Assembly (NCBI GenBank): GCA_965277275.1 | Contig: CBDICG010000001.1 | Span: forward strand, 62,001-126,000 | Direction: 5' to 3' | DNA length: 64,000 nucleotides | From: HLUCCA09 sp965277275 | GTDB taxonomy: Bacteria; Pseudomonadota; Alphaproteobacteria; Rhodobacterales; Rhodobacteraceae | Shown here: positions 8,932 through 16,459 of the stretch, in pieces | Numbering within the stretch: position 1 is the stretch's first letter | Layout: the number at the start of each line of letters is the position of its first letter | Translations under genes and position numbers: made by a program | The notes under the pieces: model-generated | The model's input: the letters and a program-made list of their open reading frames with translations, nothing else | Told to the model about the DNA's origin: nothing | Databases searched by the model: none

Positions 8932-9447
8932 TCAGGCAGCCTTGCGGGCGGGCGCATGAGCGCAGTTGGCCACCCCGGCGGGCGCGAAGGTCGCCAACCG
9001 GACGGATTCGTGCTCGCGAGCGTGAGCAGTGGACAGAGCGGGTGTGGCGCGCGACGCGGTCAGGCCACCGGTACCGGGCAGCGCATGTTCCACGGTCACT
9101 TCGGTGCCGGTGCCGAGCGCGCGGAACCGGACATCGACGAGCGTGCCATCCTCTTCGTCTTCCCCCGGGTGCCAGAGCAGGCCCAGCCGCGTGCCCGGCT
9201 GCCAGGCGGTGATCCGGGCCCAGGCGGCTTTCGTCCCGTCGGGCAGGTCCTCGGTGATTTTGCCGCCGGTTCGCGCGTCCATCCGCAGGCGCCCGCCCGA
9301 CAGGGAATGCCGCGACACTGGCCACCAGGCCGGGAGATCTTCGGTGAAGAGGTCGAAGGCGGCGTGGGGCGTGAGCGGAACAACAACACGCTGCAGGACA
9401 GGCCGCACGCCGGTGTGCTCAAGCGGATTCCGGGGCACTTTGTTCAT
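8932..9447 (-). CDS. SRPBCC (AHSA1-like) domain protein paired with ArsR regulator
   Basis: A 171-residue START/Bet v1-like protein with AAFDLFTEDLPAWWPVSRHSL near the N-terminus, DLPDGTKAAWARI in the middle and TEVTVEHALPG later, all typical of AHSA1-type SRPBCC proteins that bind small hydrophobic ligands. It starts at the ATG that shares one base with the arsR stop (TGATG), with AAGGAAAA upstream. The ArsR-SRPBCC pairing is common; the ligand is normally unknown and nothing here identifies it. The pair would be co-regulated from the operators at 9774-9806. Confidence 0.88.
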   Translation of the reverse strand: MNKVPRNPLEHTGVRPVLQRVVVPLTPHAAFDLFTEDLPAWWPVSRHSLSGGRLRMDARTGGKITEDLPDGTKAAWARITAWQPGTRLGLLWHPGEDEEDGTLVDVRFRALGTGTEVTVEHALPGTGGLTASRATPALSTAHAREHESVRLATFAPAGVANCAHAPARKAA

Positions 9448-9782
9448 CACGGTTTTCCTTTTCCGGAGGGCGCCTTGTCCGCCGCGCGTGCACGGGCCTC
9501 GGCGGCAAAGCTTTCGAGCGCGTCGGCCCACATGGTATCGAGCCACGCGCGCAGGTCGTTCAAACCGCTCGGCGCGAGGCGGTAGACGTGGCGCGTGCCG
9601 TCCCGCCGCATCGTCAGCAACCCCGCGTCCGACAGAACACGCAGGTGCTGCGAGACCGCGGGCCGGCTGACATGCAGCGGTGCCGCGATTTCCGCGACGC
9701 TGGCTTCGCGCGCGCGCAATCCTTCGAGGATGGCGCGCCGGGTGGGATCGGCCAGCGCATCGATCACCTTTTCGTAAGTCAT
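9447..9782 (-). CDS. ArsR-family winged-helix transcriptional regulator
   Basis: An 111-residue repressor with the classic beginning YEKVIDALADPTRRAILEGL, recognition helix VSRPAVSQHLRVLSDAGLL and wing RRDGTRHVYRL. No cysteine-rich metal site is visible, so it belongs to the metal-free ArsR group usually coupled to SRPBCC proteins. The start codon lies inside one of two identical 16-bp inverted repeats, strongly suggesting autoregulation. A -35/-10 pair (9812-9817 and 9788-9793) places transcription initiation at or very near the ATG, so the mRNA may be leaderless. Confidence 0.92.
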   Translation of the reverse strand: MTYEKVIDALADPTRRAILEGLRAREASVAEIAAPLHVSRPAVSQHLRVLSDAGLLTMRRDGTRHVYRLAPSGLNDLRAWLDTMWADALESFAAEARARAADKAPSGKGKP

Positions 9783-9806
9783 GACTTACCGTAAGTCTGG
9801 ACTTAC
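9774..9806. promoter_or_regulatory. Tandem double operator for the ArsR/SRPBCC pair
   Basis: Two copies of the same perfect inverted repeat, GTAAGTC-N2-GACTTAC, at 9774-9789 (spacer AT) and 9791-9806 (spacer TG). They are 17 bp apart centre to centre, so they lie on nearly opposite faces of the helix (about 1.6 turns). The first covers the arsR start codon and the second overlaps the predicted -10 and spacer. This is the arrangement expected for an autorepressor dimer. Confidence 0.8.
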
Positions 9807-9817
9807 GTTAGTGTCAA
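9788..9817 (-). promoter_or_regulatory. Predicted arsR promoter, possibly leaderless
   Basis: On the minus strand a perfect TTGACA (-35, 9812-9817) is followed after 18 bases by TACGGT (-10, 9788-9793). TACGGT keeps the key first, second and last bases of the consensus. The expected start point falls within a base or two of the arsR ATG at 9782. No Shine-Dalgarno sequence could then be transcribed, which is why the transcript may be leaderless. Confidence 0.5.
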
Positions 9818-9945
9818 GCCTAGCTTTGAAGGGATCGGAGCCGCGCTGGCCCTTGCAGGCGGGGTACCCCGACACTAAGACTCACACGTTCCAGCGGCGC
9901 CGGAGAGCAAGCTTTCCAGGTGCCCCCAAGCCCGAGGCAGTTTTC

Positions 9946-10584
9946 ATGCAAGACCCCATCGACACCTATATGAACCTCGTCCCCATGGTCGTGGAGCAGA
10001 CGAGCCGGGGCGAGCGCGCCTACGATATCTTTTCGCGTCTCCTCAAGGAGCGCATCGTGTTCCTGAACGGCCCGGTGCATGACGGCATGAGCCAGCTCGT
10101 CGTCGCACAGCTTCTGCACCTGGAGGCCGAGAACCCGACCAAGGAAATCTCGATGTACATCAACTCGCCGGGCGGGGTGGTGACAAGCGGGCTCTCGATC
10201 TACGACACCATGCAGTACATCAAGCCCAAGGTGTCGACGCTGGTGGTGGGGCAGGCGGCCTCGATGGGCTCGCTGCTGCTGACGGCAGGGGAGAAGGGCA
10301 TGCGCTTTTCGCTGCCCAACAGCCGTGTGATGGTCCACCAGCCGTCGGGCGGGTACCAGGGTCAGGCGACAGATATCATGATCCACGCGCGCGAAACGCA
10401 GAAATTGAAAGACCGGCTTAACGAAATCTATGTCAAGCATACCGGCAATACGATGGAGGCCGTGGTCGATGCGCTGGAGCGGGACAATTTCATGTCCGCC
10501 GACGAGGCCAAGGAATGGGGATTGATTGACGAGATCGTGACCAGCCGGGCGGCCTCTGACGACGAGGGCGACAAGGACGCATAG
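9946..10584 (+). CDS. clpP: ATP-dependent Clp protease proteolytic subunit
   Basis: Serine peptidase that forms the double-heptamer chamber degrading substrates fed by ClpX or ClpA. From the ATG at 9946 the protein has 212 residues with catalytic triad Ser106 (GQAASMGS), His131 (MVHQPSGG) and Asp180 (ERDNFMS). YINSPGGVV near residue 71 is the conserved substrate loop. The upstream in-frame extension from 9781 is not coding: it covers the arsR promoter. clpX follows after 310 bases, so the two may have separate promoters. Confidence 0.97.
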   Translation: MQDPIDTYMNLVPMVVEQTSRGERAYDIFSRLLKERIVFLNGPVHDGMSQLVVAQLLHLEAENPTKEISMYINSPGGVVTSGLSIYDTMQYIKPKVSTLVVGQAASMGSLLLTAGEKGMRFSLPNSRVMVHQPSGGYQGQATDIMIHARETQKLKDRLNEIYVKHTGNTMEAVVDALERDNFMSADEAKEWGLIDEIVTSRAASDDEGDKDA

Positions 10585-10894
10585 CACCCGCGCGCGGGCT
10601 CCCTTGGCCCTTTGCGGGACAGGGAGCGCGGCGCTGTGCGGGCGTGCTTTGCACGGCCTCAGGGTGCGGCGCATTACGCGGGAATTGCGTGTTGTGCCCG
10701 CGTCATGGCTGGCCTAGGCTGGCATATCAAGAGGAGCGGCAGGGTGCGCGTTTGCATGTCTGCCGCGACCGACCGGGGCGCGTTTGATCCGGGCGGGACA
10801 GATCGAGCCACAGGGCGTACGGGGCCCGCCTCTCAGAGCCCCGCGGGCAGTAAGATTGGCGATCCCGGCAACGGAGCGCAGAGGACGAGAAAGA
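10585..10894. other. clpP-clpX intergenic region
   Basis: 310 bases without a supportable gene. The in-frame extension of clpX here (from 10784) is arginine- and proline-rich and unlike ClpX. The length suggests room for a clpX promoter, but I see no convincing -35/-10 pair and no clear terminator. Confidence 0.5.
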
Positions 10895-12160
10895 ATGGCG
10901 AATTCCCAAGGCGGCGACAGCAAGAACACCCTCTACTGCTCGTTCTGCGGCAAGAGCCAGCACGAGGTGCGCAAGCTGATTGCGGGGCCCACGGTGTTCA
11001 TCTGCGACGAGTGCGTCGAGCTCTGCATGGACATCATTCGCGAAGAGACAAAGTCGGCCGGGCTCAAGGCCTCCGATGGTGTCCCGGCGCCGAAAGAAAT
11101 CTGCGAGGTGCTCGACGATTACGTGATCGGGCAGGCCCGCGCCAAGCGCGTGCTGTCGGTGGCGGTGCACAATCATTACAAGCGCCTGAACCACTCCGAA
11201 AAGTCGTCGGACATCGAACTGCAGAAGTCGAACATCCTGCTCATTGGCCCGACCGGCTGCGGCAAGACCTATCTCGCCCAGACGCTGGCGCGGATCCTCG
11301 ATGTTCCTTTCACAATGGCGGATGCGACGACGCTCACGGAGGCGGGCTATGTCGGCGAGGATGTCGAGAACATCATTCTCAAGCTCCTGCAATCCTCGGA
11401 ATACAACGTCGAGCGGGCGCAGCGCGGCATCGTCTACATTGACGAGGTCGACAAGATCACCCGCAAGTCGGACAATCCGTCGATCACGCGGGACGTGTCG
11501 GGCGAAGGCGTCCAGCAGGCGCTGCTGAAGCTGATGGAGGGCACAGTTGCCAGTGTGCCTCCGCAGGGCGGGCGCAAGCACCCGCAGCAGGAATTCCTGC
11601 AGGTCGATACGACGAACATCCTCTTCATCTGTGGCGGCGCCTTCGCGGGGCTCGACAAGGTCATCGCGCAACGCGGCAAGGGATCGGCGATCGGATTCGG
11701 CGCGGATGTGAAGGACGACACCAACCAGGACCTCGGCGAGCTCTTTGCCAAGCTCGAGCCGGAGGATCTGCTGAAGTTCGGCCTGATCCCCGAATTCGTC
11801 GGGCGCTTGCCCGTGATCGCGACGCTGGAGAACCTCGACGAGTCTGCGCTCGTGACGATCCTGACGGAGCCGAAGAACGCAATCGTCAAGCAGTACCAAC
11901 GCCTCTTCGAGCTTGAGGACGCCAAGCTGACCTTTACGGAAGACGCGCTCTCGGCCATCGCGAACAAAGCCATCGAGCGCAAGACAGGCGCCCGCGGGCT
12001 GCGGTCGATCATGGAGAATATCCTGCTCGATACGATGTTCGATCTGCCGTCCATGGAAGGCGTGGACGAAGTGGTCGTGAACGACGAGGTCGTGCTCACC
12101 GACGCGGCCCCCCTGCTGATCTACGCCGACCAGAAGGCGGAAAACGCCTCGGCCAGCTGA
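10895..12160 (+). CDS. clpX: ATP-dependent Clp protease ATP-binding subunit
   Basis: AAA+ unfoldase that recognises tagged proteins and threads them into ClpP. The 421 residues match the family. A zinc-binding domain has Cys15, Cys18, Cys37 and Cys40. Walker A is GPTGCGKT at 118-125, pore loop GYVG at 151-154, and Walker B IVYIDEVDK near 183. The start at 10895 gives the usual MANSQGGDSKNTLYCSFCGK beginning and has a purine-rich region (GAGGACGAGAAAGA) upstream. It ends just before two strong adjacent hairpins. Confidence 0.97.
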   Translation: MANSQGGDSKNTLYCSFCGKSQHEVRKLIAGPTVFICDECVELCMDIIREETKSAGLKASDGVPAPKEICEVLDDYVIGQARAKRVLSVAVHNHYKRLNHSEKSSDIELQKSNILLIGPTGCGKTYLAQTLARILDVPFTMADATTLTEAGYVGEDVENIILKLLQSSEYNVERAQRGIVYIDEVDKITRKSDNPSITRDVSGEGVQQALLKLMEGTVASVPPQGGRKHPQQEFLQVDTTNILFICGGAFAGLDKVIAQRGKGSAIGFGADVKDDTNQDLGELFAKLEPEDLLKFGLIPEFVGRLPVIATLENLDESALVTILTEPKNAIVKQYQRLFELEDAKLTFTEDALSAIANKAIERKTGARGLRSIMENILLDTMFDLPSMEGVDEVVVNDEVVLTDAAPLLIYADQKAENASAS

Positions 12161-12170
12161 CGGAGCTGGC

Positions 12171-12222
12171 CCAAATCTCTTGAGACAAGAGATTTGGCAA
12201 GAGCCTTGTTCCAAGGCTCTTG
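12171..12222. repeat. Two abutting perfect hairpins after clpX
   Basis: The first hairpin has a 12-bp stem CCAAATCTCTTG (12171-12182), loop AGA and the exact complement at 12186-12197. The second begins on the next base with an 11-bp stem CAAGAGCCTTG (12198-12208), loop TTC and the complement at 12212-12222. Both stems are perfect and share the CAAGAG motif. There is no U-tract, so this is not a textbook terminator. It could end or stabilise the clpX transcript, or be a dispersed intergenic repeat. Confidence 0.8.
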
Positions 12223-12326
12223 CGCCCGCCCAGGTCGGCAGCGCGGCTTGCGAGGGCGCGGCCCCCTGTCGCTGGACGCTCGCGCGCTCTTCCGTCATAC
12301 CGTCCTTGAACAAGGGGAGCGACGAT

Positions 12327-12710
12327 ATGGGCCTTCTGGATACACTCACGCGGGCCGTCACGTGGTGGAACGGGCAGACGATCGGCACCCAGCTCTTCAC
12401 CTCGCGCCACGGCCAGAAGGTCGGCGAAGACGATCAGGGCAACATCTTCTACCAGACCTCCGACGGCGTGCGCCGCTGGGTTATCTACAATGGCGAGGCC
12501 GAGGCCAGCCGCGTCAGCCCGGATTGGCACGGCTGGCTCCATCACACCTTCAAGGATCCCCCGACTGAGCGGCCGTTGCCGCGCAAGTCCTGGGAGAAGC
12601 CGCATCAGGAAAACCTGACTGGCACGGCCATGGCCTATGCGCCGCCGGGCTCCATTCGCCGTCCCGCGCCCGTCGAGCGCAACGACTACGACGCGTGGTC
12701 ACCGGATTGA
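12327..12710 (+). CDS. NADH:ubiquinone oxidoreductase accessory subunit, NDUFA12 family
   Basis: A 127-residue homologue of the mitochondrial complex I subunit NDUFA12 (B17.2), an accessory subunit also found in alphaproteobacteria. Diagnostic stretches are GTQLFTSRHGQKVGEDDQGN, RRWVIYNGEAEASRVSP, WHGWLHHT and, at the C-terminus, NDYDAWSPD. The chosen ATG (MGLLDTLTRAVTWWNGQ) is preceded by AAGGGGAG. As is common, it lies away from the nuo operon and directly before mlaD and the DUF2155 gene. Confidence 0.93.
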   Translation: MGLLDTLTRAVTWWNGQTIGTQLFTSRHGQKVGEDDQGNIFYQTSDGVRRWVIYNGEAEASRVSPDWHGWLHHTFKDPPTERPLPRKSWEKPHQENLTGTAMAYAPPGSIRRPAPVERNDYDAWSPD

Positions 12711-12787
12711 CAGGGCATCTCCCCTGAGACACCTCTCGGGCAGGGCGCGCGCCCCATAGGATGCGCCGGGAGAAGGGACGCGGATCG

Positions 12788-13240
12788 ATGGCGGAAAGCA
12801 TCACAGAATTGGCCGTGGGCGGTGTTACCATCGCCGTCGCGGCGGCGTTCGGGCTCTATGCGGCCCAGATCACGGGCGTTGCGGGCGCAACCGGCAGCGC
12901 ATACGCGCTTGGCGCAAGCTTCCGCTCCGCGCAGGGGGTCGACGTGGGCACGGATGTCCGGCTGGCGGGGATCCGGGTTGGCACTGTCACCGGCATGGAG
13001 CTCAACCCCGAGACCTTCCGCGCGGACATGGCCTTTGCGATCGATGGCGCGATCCGGGTCCCGGAAGACAGCGCTGTCTCGATATCGACGGAGGGGTTGC
13101 TCGGTGGCTCCTATGTCGAGATCGTGCCTGGCGAGTCGCCCTTCGGCCTCGAGCCCGGGGCGGAGTTCAAGGAGACCGAGGGGGCCCGCAGCCTAATCGG
13201 CTTGCTGGCGCAGGTCATCGCTTCGGCGGCATCCGAATGA
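12788..13240 (+). CDS. mlaD: MlaD-type phospholipid trafficking protein (MCE domain)
   Basis: Periplasmic, membrane-anchored substrate-binding part of the Mla system that moves phospholipids between the membranes. The 150 residues comprise one N-terminal membrane segment (ELAVGGVTIAVAAAFGLYAA), an MCE domain (LGASFRSAQGVDVGTDVRLA, then GIRVGTV) and STEGLLGGSYVEIVPG near the C-terminal half. The ATG at 12788 is chosen over an upstream one that adds only MRREKGRGS. Its stop overlaps the DUF2155 start by four bases. The other mla genes are not in the window. Confidence 0.9.
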   Translation: MAESITELAVGGVTIAVAAAFGLYAAQITGVAGATGSAYALGASFRSAQGVDVGTDVRLAGIRVGTVTGMELNPETFRADMAFAIDGAIRVPEDSAVSISTEGLLGGSYVEIVPGESPFGLEPGAEFKETEGARSLIGLLAQVIASAASE

Positions 13241-13626
13241 GGGCGCCGGTGCGGACCTTGCTGGGCGCGTCGCTGGCGGCCGTCATCGCCATCTCGGCCC
13301 CGACGCCGCACGCACATGCGGCCGAGAGTGTCTCGTCGGCGTTGGGTGTGGTCGTGCGGGCGCTCGACAAGCTCTCGGGCGAAACCCAGGATCTCGAACT
13401 CGTGCGTGGACGCAGCACGACCTATGGCAAGCTCACGATCACGCTCGGCGACTGCCGCTACCCGACGGATGATCCCAGCTCCGAGGCCTATGCCTGGCTC
13501 GAGGTGCGAGACCGTGACATGTCCGAGCCCGCGTTCTCGGGATGGATGCTCGCCTCGTCGCCCGCGCTGCACGCCATGGATCACCCGCGCTATGACCTTT
13601 GGGTATTGCGCTGTAACAGATCTTGA
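13237..13626 (+). CDS. DUF2155 periplasmic protein
   Basis: A 129-residue exported protein. The signal peptide is clear (two Arg, then LLGASLAAVIAISA, cleavage after AHA near residue 28). The rest matches DUF2155: VVRALDKLSGETQDLEL, TYGKLTITLGDCRYP, YAWLEVRD and ending YDLWVLRC. It is coupled to mlaD (ATGA overlap), suggesting a cell-envelope role, though none is established. Its last 37 bases overlap the 3' end of aat on the other strand. Confidence 0.9.
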   Translation: MRAPVRTLLGASLAAVIAISAPTPHAHAAESVSSALGVVVRALDKLSGETQDLELVRGRSTTYGKLTITLGDCRYPTDDPSSEAYAWLEVRDRDMSEPAFSGWMLASSPALHAMDHPRYDLWVLRCNRS

Positions 13627-14231
13627 GGCGGTGGCGCCGCCCCGGGCGTGGCGAAATCCGCGGATCTCTGCAGAGCCTTGGCGAGCATCCGGTGGTAGTC
13701 GGCGCGGCTGACCTCTTTTCCCCCAAGCGATTTCAAGTGGTCCGTGACGAACTGCGTGTCAAAAACGGTGAACCCTGCAAGCGACAGCCTGTCCACGAGA
13801 TAGGCCAGCGCGATCTTTGACGCGTCGGTGCGACGCGAAAACATGCTCTCTCCGAAGAACGCGCCGCCAAGGGCAACGCCATAGACGCCACCCACGAGCT
13901 CGGATCCGTCCCACACCTCGAGGGAATGCGCGAACCCCATGCGGTGCAACGCGTTGTAGAGCTCGGTGATCTGCTCGTTGATCCACGTCTCGGGCCGGTC
14001 GGCACAGCCGGCCACCACGCCGGCAAAATCCGTGTCTATGCGGATCGCGTAGGGTTGCTGCCGGAGCCGGCGCCCAAGCGAGCGGGAGATATGAAATCCG
14101 TCGAGTGGAAGGATGCCACGACGGCGCGGATCGACCCAGAAGATATCGGAGCTTTCCCGGTCCTCGGCCATCGGAAACACGCCGATGGAATATGCCCGCA
14201 AGAGCATCTCTGGGGTGAGGGGATCGTCCAT
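13590..14231 (-). CDS. aat: Leucyl/phenylalanyl-tRNA-protein transferase
   Basis: Attaches Leu or Phe from tRNA to proteins with N-terminal Lys or Arg, marking them for ClpAP degradation under the N-end rule. Family motifs are LLRAYSIGVFPMAE at the start, FWVDPRRRGILPLDGF, and LVGGVYGVALGGAFFGESMF in the middle, then FDTQFVTDHLKSLGG. I prefer the ATG at 14231 (MDDPLTPEM); the longer frame would use a TTG at 14279. It converges on the DUF2155 gene with a 37-base overlap and lies downstream of accC. Confidence 0.94.
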   Translation of the reverse strand: MDDPLTPEMLLRAYSIGVFPMAEDRESSDIFWVDPRRRGILPLDGFHISRSLGRRLRQQPYAIRIDTDFAGVVAGCADRPETWINEQITELYNALHRMGFAHSLEVWDGSELVGGVYGVALGGAFFGESMFSRRTDASKIALAYLVDRLSLAGFTVFDTQFVTDHLKSLGGKEVSRADYHRMLAKALQRSADFATPGAAPPPQDLLQRNTQRS

Positions 14232-14359
14232 CGCCACGTGGCCGGTTTCATCCTTGTTGAGAGGCGTCACGGTGCCCAAGGAGCCGTCCCGCCCGGACTA
14301 TGAATATACTGGTGTGCAACTATGCCCGAAGATCAATCCGAAGCTTGGCACACGAGCGA

Positions 14360-15712
14360 TTACGATGGTTTCGAGAGGCCGCCGAGCCAGTTTTCAAGCC
14401 AATGGATGTCATAGTTGCCGGAAAGAATGTCAGGCTCGTCCAGCAAGGCATCAAAGAGGGGGACGGTCGTGTCAACGCCATCGATGACCAGCTCGATCAG
14501 GGCGCGCCGCAACCGCGCCAAGGCCTCTTCGCGCGAGCGGCCGTGGACGATGAGCTTGCCGATCAGGCTGTCGTAGTAGGGCGGGATGACATAGCCGGAA
14601 TAGAGCGCCGAATCCATGCGCACGCCAAGGCCGCCGGGCGCGTGGTAGGTGCTGACGCGACCCGGCGACGGGCTGAAGGCGGGCACTTTTTCAGCGTTGA
14701 GCCGGACTTCGATGGCGTGCCCGTTCAGGGTCAGATCGTCCTGCGTGAACGACAACGGCAGCTTCTGAGCGACGCGGATCTGCTCACGCACGAGATCGAC
14801 GCCGAAGATGGCTTCTGTCACCGGGTGCTCGACCTGAAGCCGCGTGTTCATCTCGATGAAGTAGAACTCGCCGTTCTCGTAAAGAAACTCGATAGTGCCC
14901 GCGCCGCGATAGCCGATGCGGGCGACGGCGTCGGCGCAGGTCTGGCCGATGCGGGCGCGCGTGGCGTCGTCGATCGAGGGGCCGGGGGCTTCTTCGAAGA
15001 CCTTCTGGTGGCGGCGCTGTAGCGAGCAATCGCGCTCTCCGAGGTGCACGGCACCACCGCGCCCGTCGCCGAAGACCTGTACCTCGATGTGGCGGGGCGT
15101 GCCGAGATACTTCTCGAGGTAGACCTCGTCGTTGCCAAAGGCGGCCTTGGCCTCGGCGCGCGCCGTCGAGAACGCTTCGTCAAACCCGGCGGCATCGCGG
15201 GCGAGCTTCATGCCGCGCCCGCCGCCCCCGGCCGTGGCCTTGACGAGGACGGGGTAGCCGATCTCCGCGGCAACGCGGCGCGCGGTCTCAAGGTCCGGCA
15301 CACCTCCGTCTGAGCCCGGCACGCAGGGCACACCGAGGTCGATCATCGTCTGCTTGGCGGTGATCTTGTCGCCCATCATGCGAATGTGCTCGGCGGAGGG
15401 GCCGATGAAAGTGATCCCGTGATCCTCGACGACCTGCACGAAATCGGCGTTCTCAGACAGGAAGCCGTAGCCCGGATGGATCGCTTCGGCGCCGGTGATC
15501 TCGCAGGCGGAGATGATCGCGGGCACCGACAGGTAGCTTTGCGTCGCTGCGGGCGGGCCGATGCAAATGGCCTCGTCCGCGAGACGGACATGCATCGCAT
15601 CTGAGTCGGCCGTGGAATGCACGGCGACCGAGGCGATGCCCATTTCGCGGCAGGCCCGGATGACGCGCAGCGCGATCTCGCCGCGGTTGGCGATCAGAAC
15701 CTTCTTGAACAT
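14360..15712 (-). CDS. accC: Acetyl-CoA carboxylase, biotin carboxylase subunit
   Basis: Carboxylates biotin on AccB using ATP and bicarbonate, the first half-reaction of fatty acid synthesis. The 450-residue protein begins FKKVLIANRGEIALRVIRAC and has the ATP-grasp glycine loop KATAGGGGRGMKLA, the HIEVQVFGDG segment and the catalytic region YFIEMNTRLQVEHPVTE. The ATG overlaps the accB stop by one base (TGATG at 15710-15714), so the subunits are translated together. Longer upstream extensions in this frame run through accB and are not coding. Confidence 0.97.
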   Translation of the reverse strand: MFKKVLIANRGEIALRVIRACREMGIASVAVHSTADSDAMHVRLADEAICIGPPAATQSYLSVPAIISACEITGAEAIHPGYGFLSENADFVQVVEDHGITFIGPSAEHIRMMGDKITAKQTMIDLGVPCVPGSDGGVPDLETARRVAAEIGYPVLVKATAGGGGRGMKLARDAAGFDEAFSTARAEAKAAFGNDEVYLEKYLGTPRHIEVQVFGDGRGGAVHLGERDCSLQRRHQKVFEEAPGPSIDDATRARIGQTCADAVARIGYRGAGTIEFLYENGEFYFIEMNTRLQVEHPVTEAIFGVDLVREQIRVAQKLPLSFTQDDLTLNGHAIEVRLNAEKVPAFSPSPGRVSTYHAPGGLGVRMDSALYSGYVIPPYYDSLIGKLIVHGRSREEALARLRRALIELVIDGVDTTVPLFDALLDEPDILSGNYDIHWLENWLGGLSKPS

Positions 15713-16224
15713 CACTCGACGATCATCAACGGCGCGCCGAATTCGACAGGTGCCCTGTCTTCCACGAGGATCCGCGCGATCTTGCCGGAGCGTGGGGCGG
15801 GGATCTGGTTCATCGTTTTCATCGCTTCGACGATCAGGAGCGTCTGGCCCTCGCTCACGGTGTCGCCGACCGACACGAACGCCGGGGCCCCCGGTTCGGG
15901 CGAGAGGTAAACGGTGCCCACCATCGGCGACGTGACGGCGCCGGGCAACTGCGCCGGGTCCTCGATCGCCGCCGGGGCGGCCTCGCCCGCACCCGGGGGC
16001 GCAACGGCGGGGACGGGTGCAGCGGCAGGAGCCGCCGGGATCTGCACCGGCATGGCCTGCGGCGCGGCCAACAGCCGCCGCGACACGCGCACGTTCAGCG
16101 CTTCTTCCTCGCCGTACTCGCGCTTGACCTGAAGCTCCGTCAGATCGTTGTCGCGCAAGAGTTCGGCCAAGGCCCGAATGAAGGCGACGTCCCGTTGCTG
16201 CCTGTCGTCCGATCCCTCTGCCAT
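15712..16224 (-). CDS. accB: Acetyl-CoA carboxylase, biotin carboxyl carrier protein
   Basis: Carries biotin between the carboxylase and transferase sites of acetyl-CoA carboxylase. The 170 residues have the expected layout: an N-terminal helical part, a long Ala/Pro-rich linker (about residues 55-95), and a biotinyl domain with the lysine motif EAMKTMNQI near residue 135. It is the first gene of accB-accC. The aroQ gene often found before it is absent; upstream lies the divergent preT. Confidence 0.96.
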   Translation of the reverse strand: MAEGSDDRQQRDVAFIRALAELLRDNDLTELQVKREYGEEEALNVRVSRRLLAAPQAMPVQIPAAPAAAPVPAVAPPGAGEAAPAAIEDPAQLPGAVTSPMVGTVYLSPEPGAPAFVSVGDTVSEGQTLLIVEAMKTMNQIPAPRSGKIARILVEDRAPVEFGAPLMIVE

Positions 16225-16459
16225 GCGGCTGCCCCCTCTCGTTCGCTTTCGTTTCCTCTAGCCGATGCCCGGAAGAGTGAAAAGCCGCTGCGTCATGCGC
16301 GATGGACGACTCTGCCCTGCCCATGTGGCGGGCAGGGCGCGCAATGGCAAGGCGTTGGCGGGAAACGGGCGCGCGTCAAAAATTTTCTCTTTGGTCAAAA
16401 ACGGTATCTATGGCAGCGTATTGCAATCGATGGAGCGCCAGCCAGGGAGGCCAGCTGCA

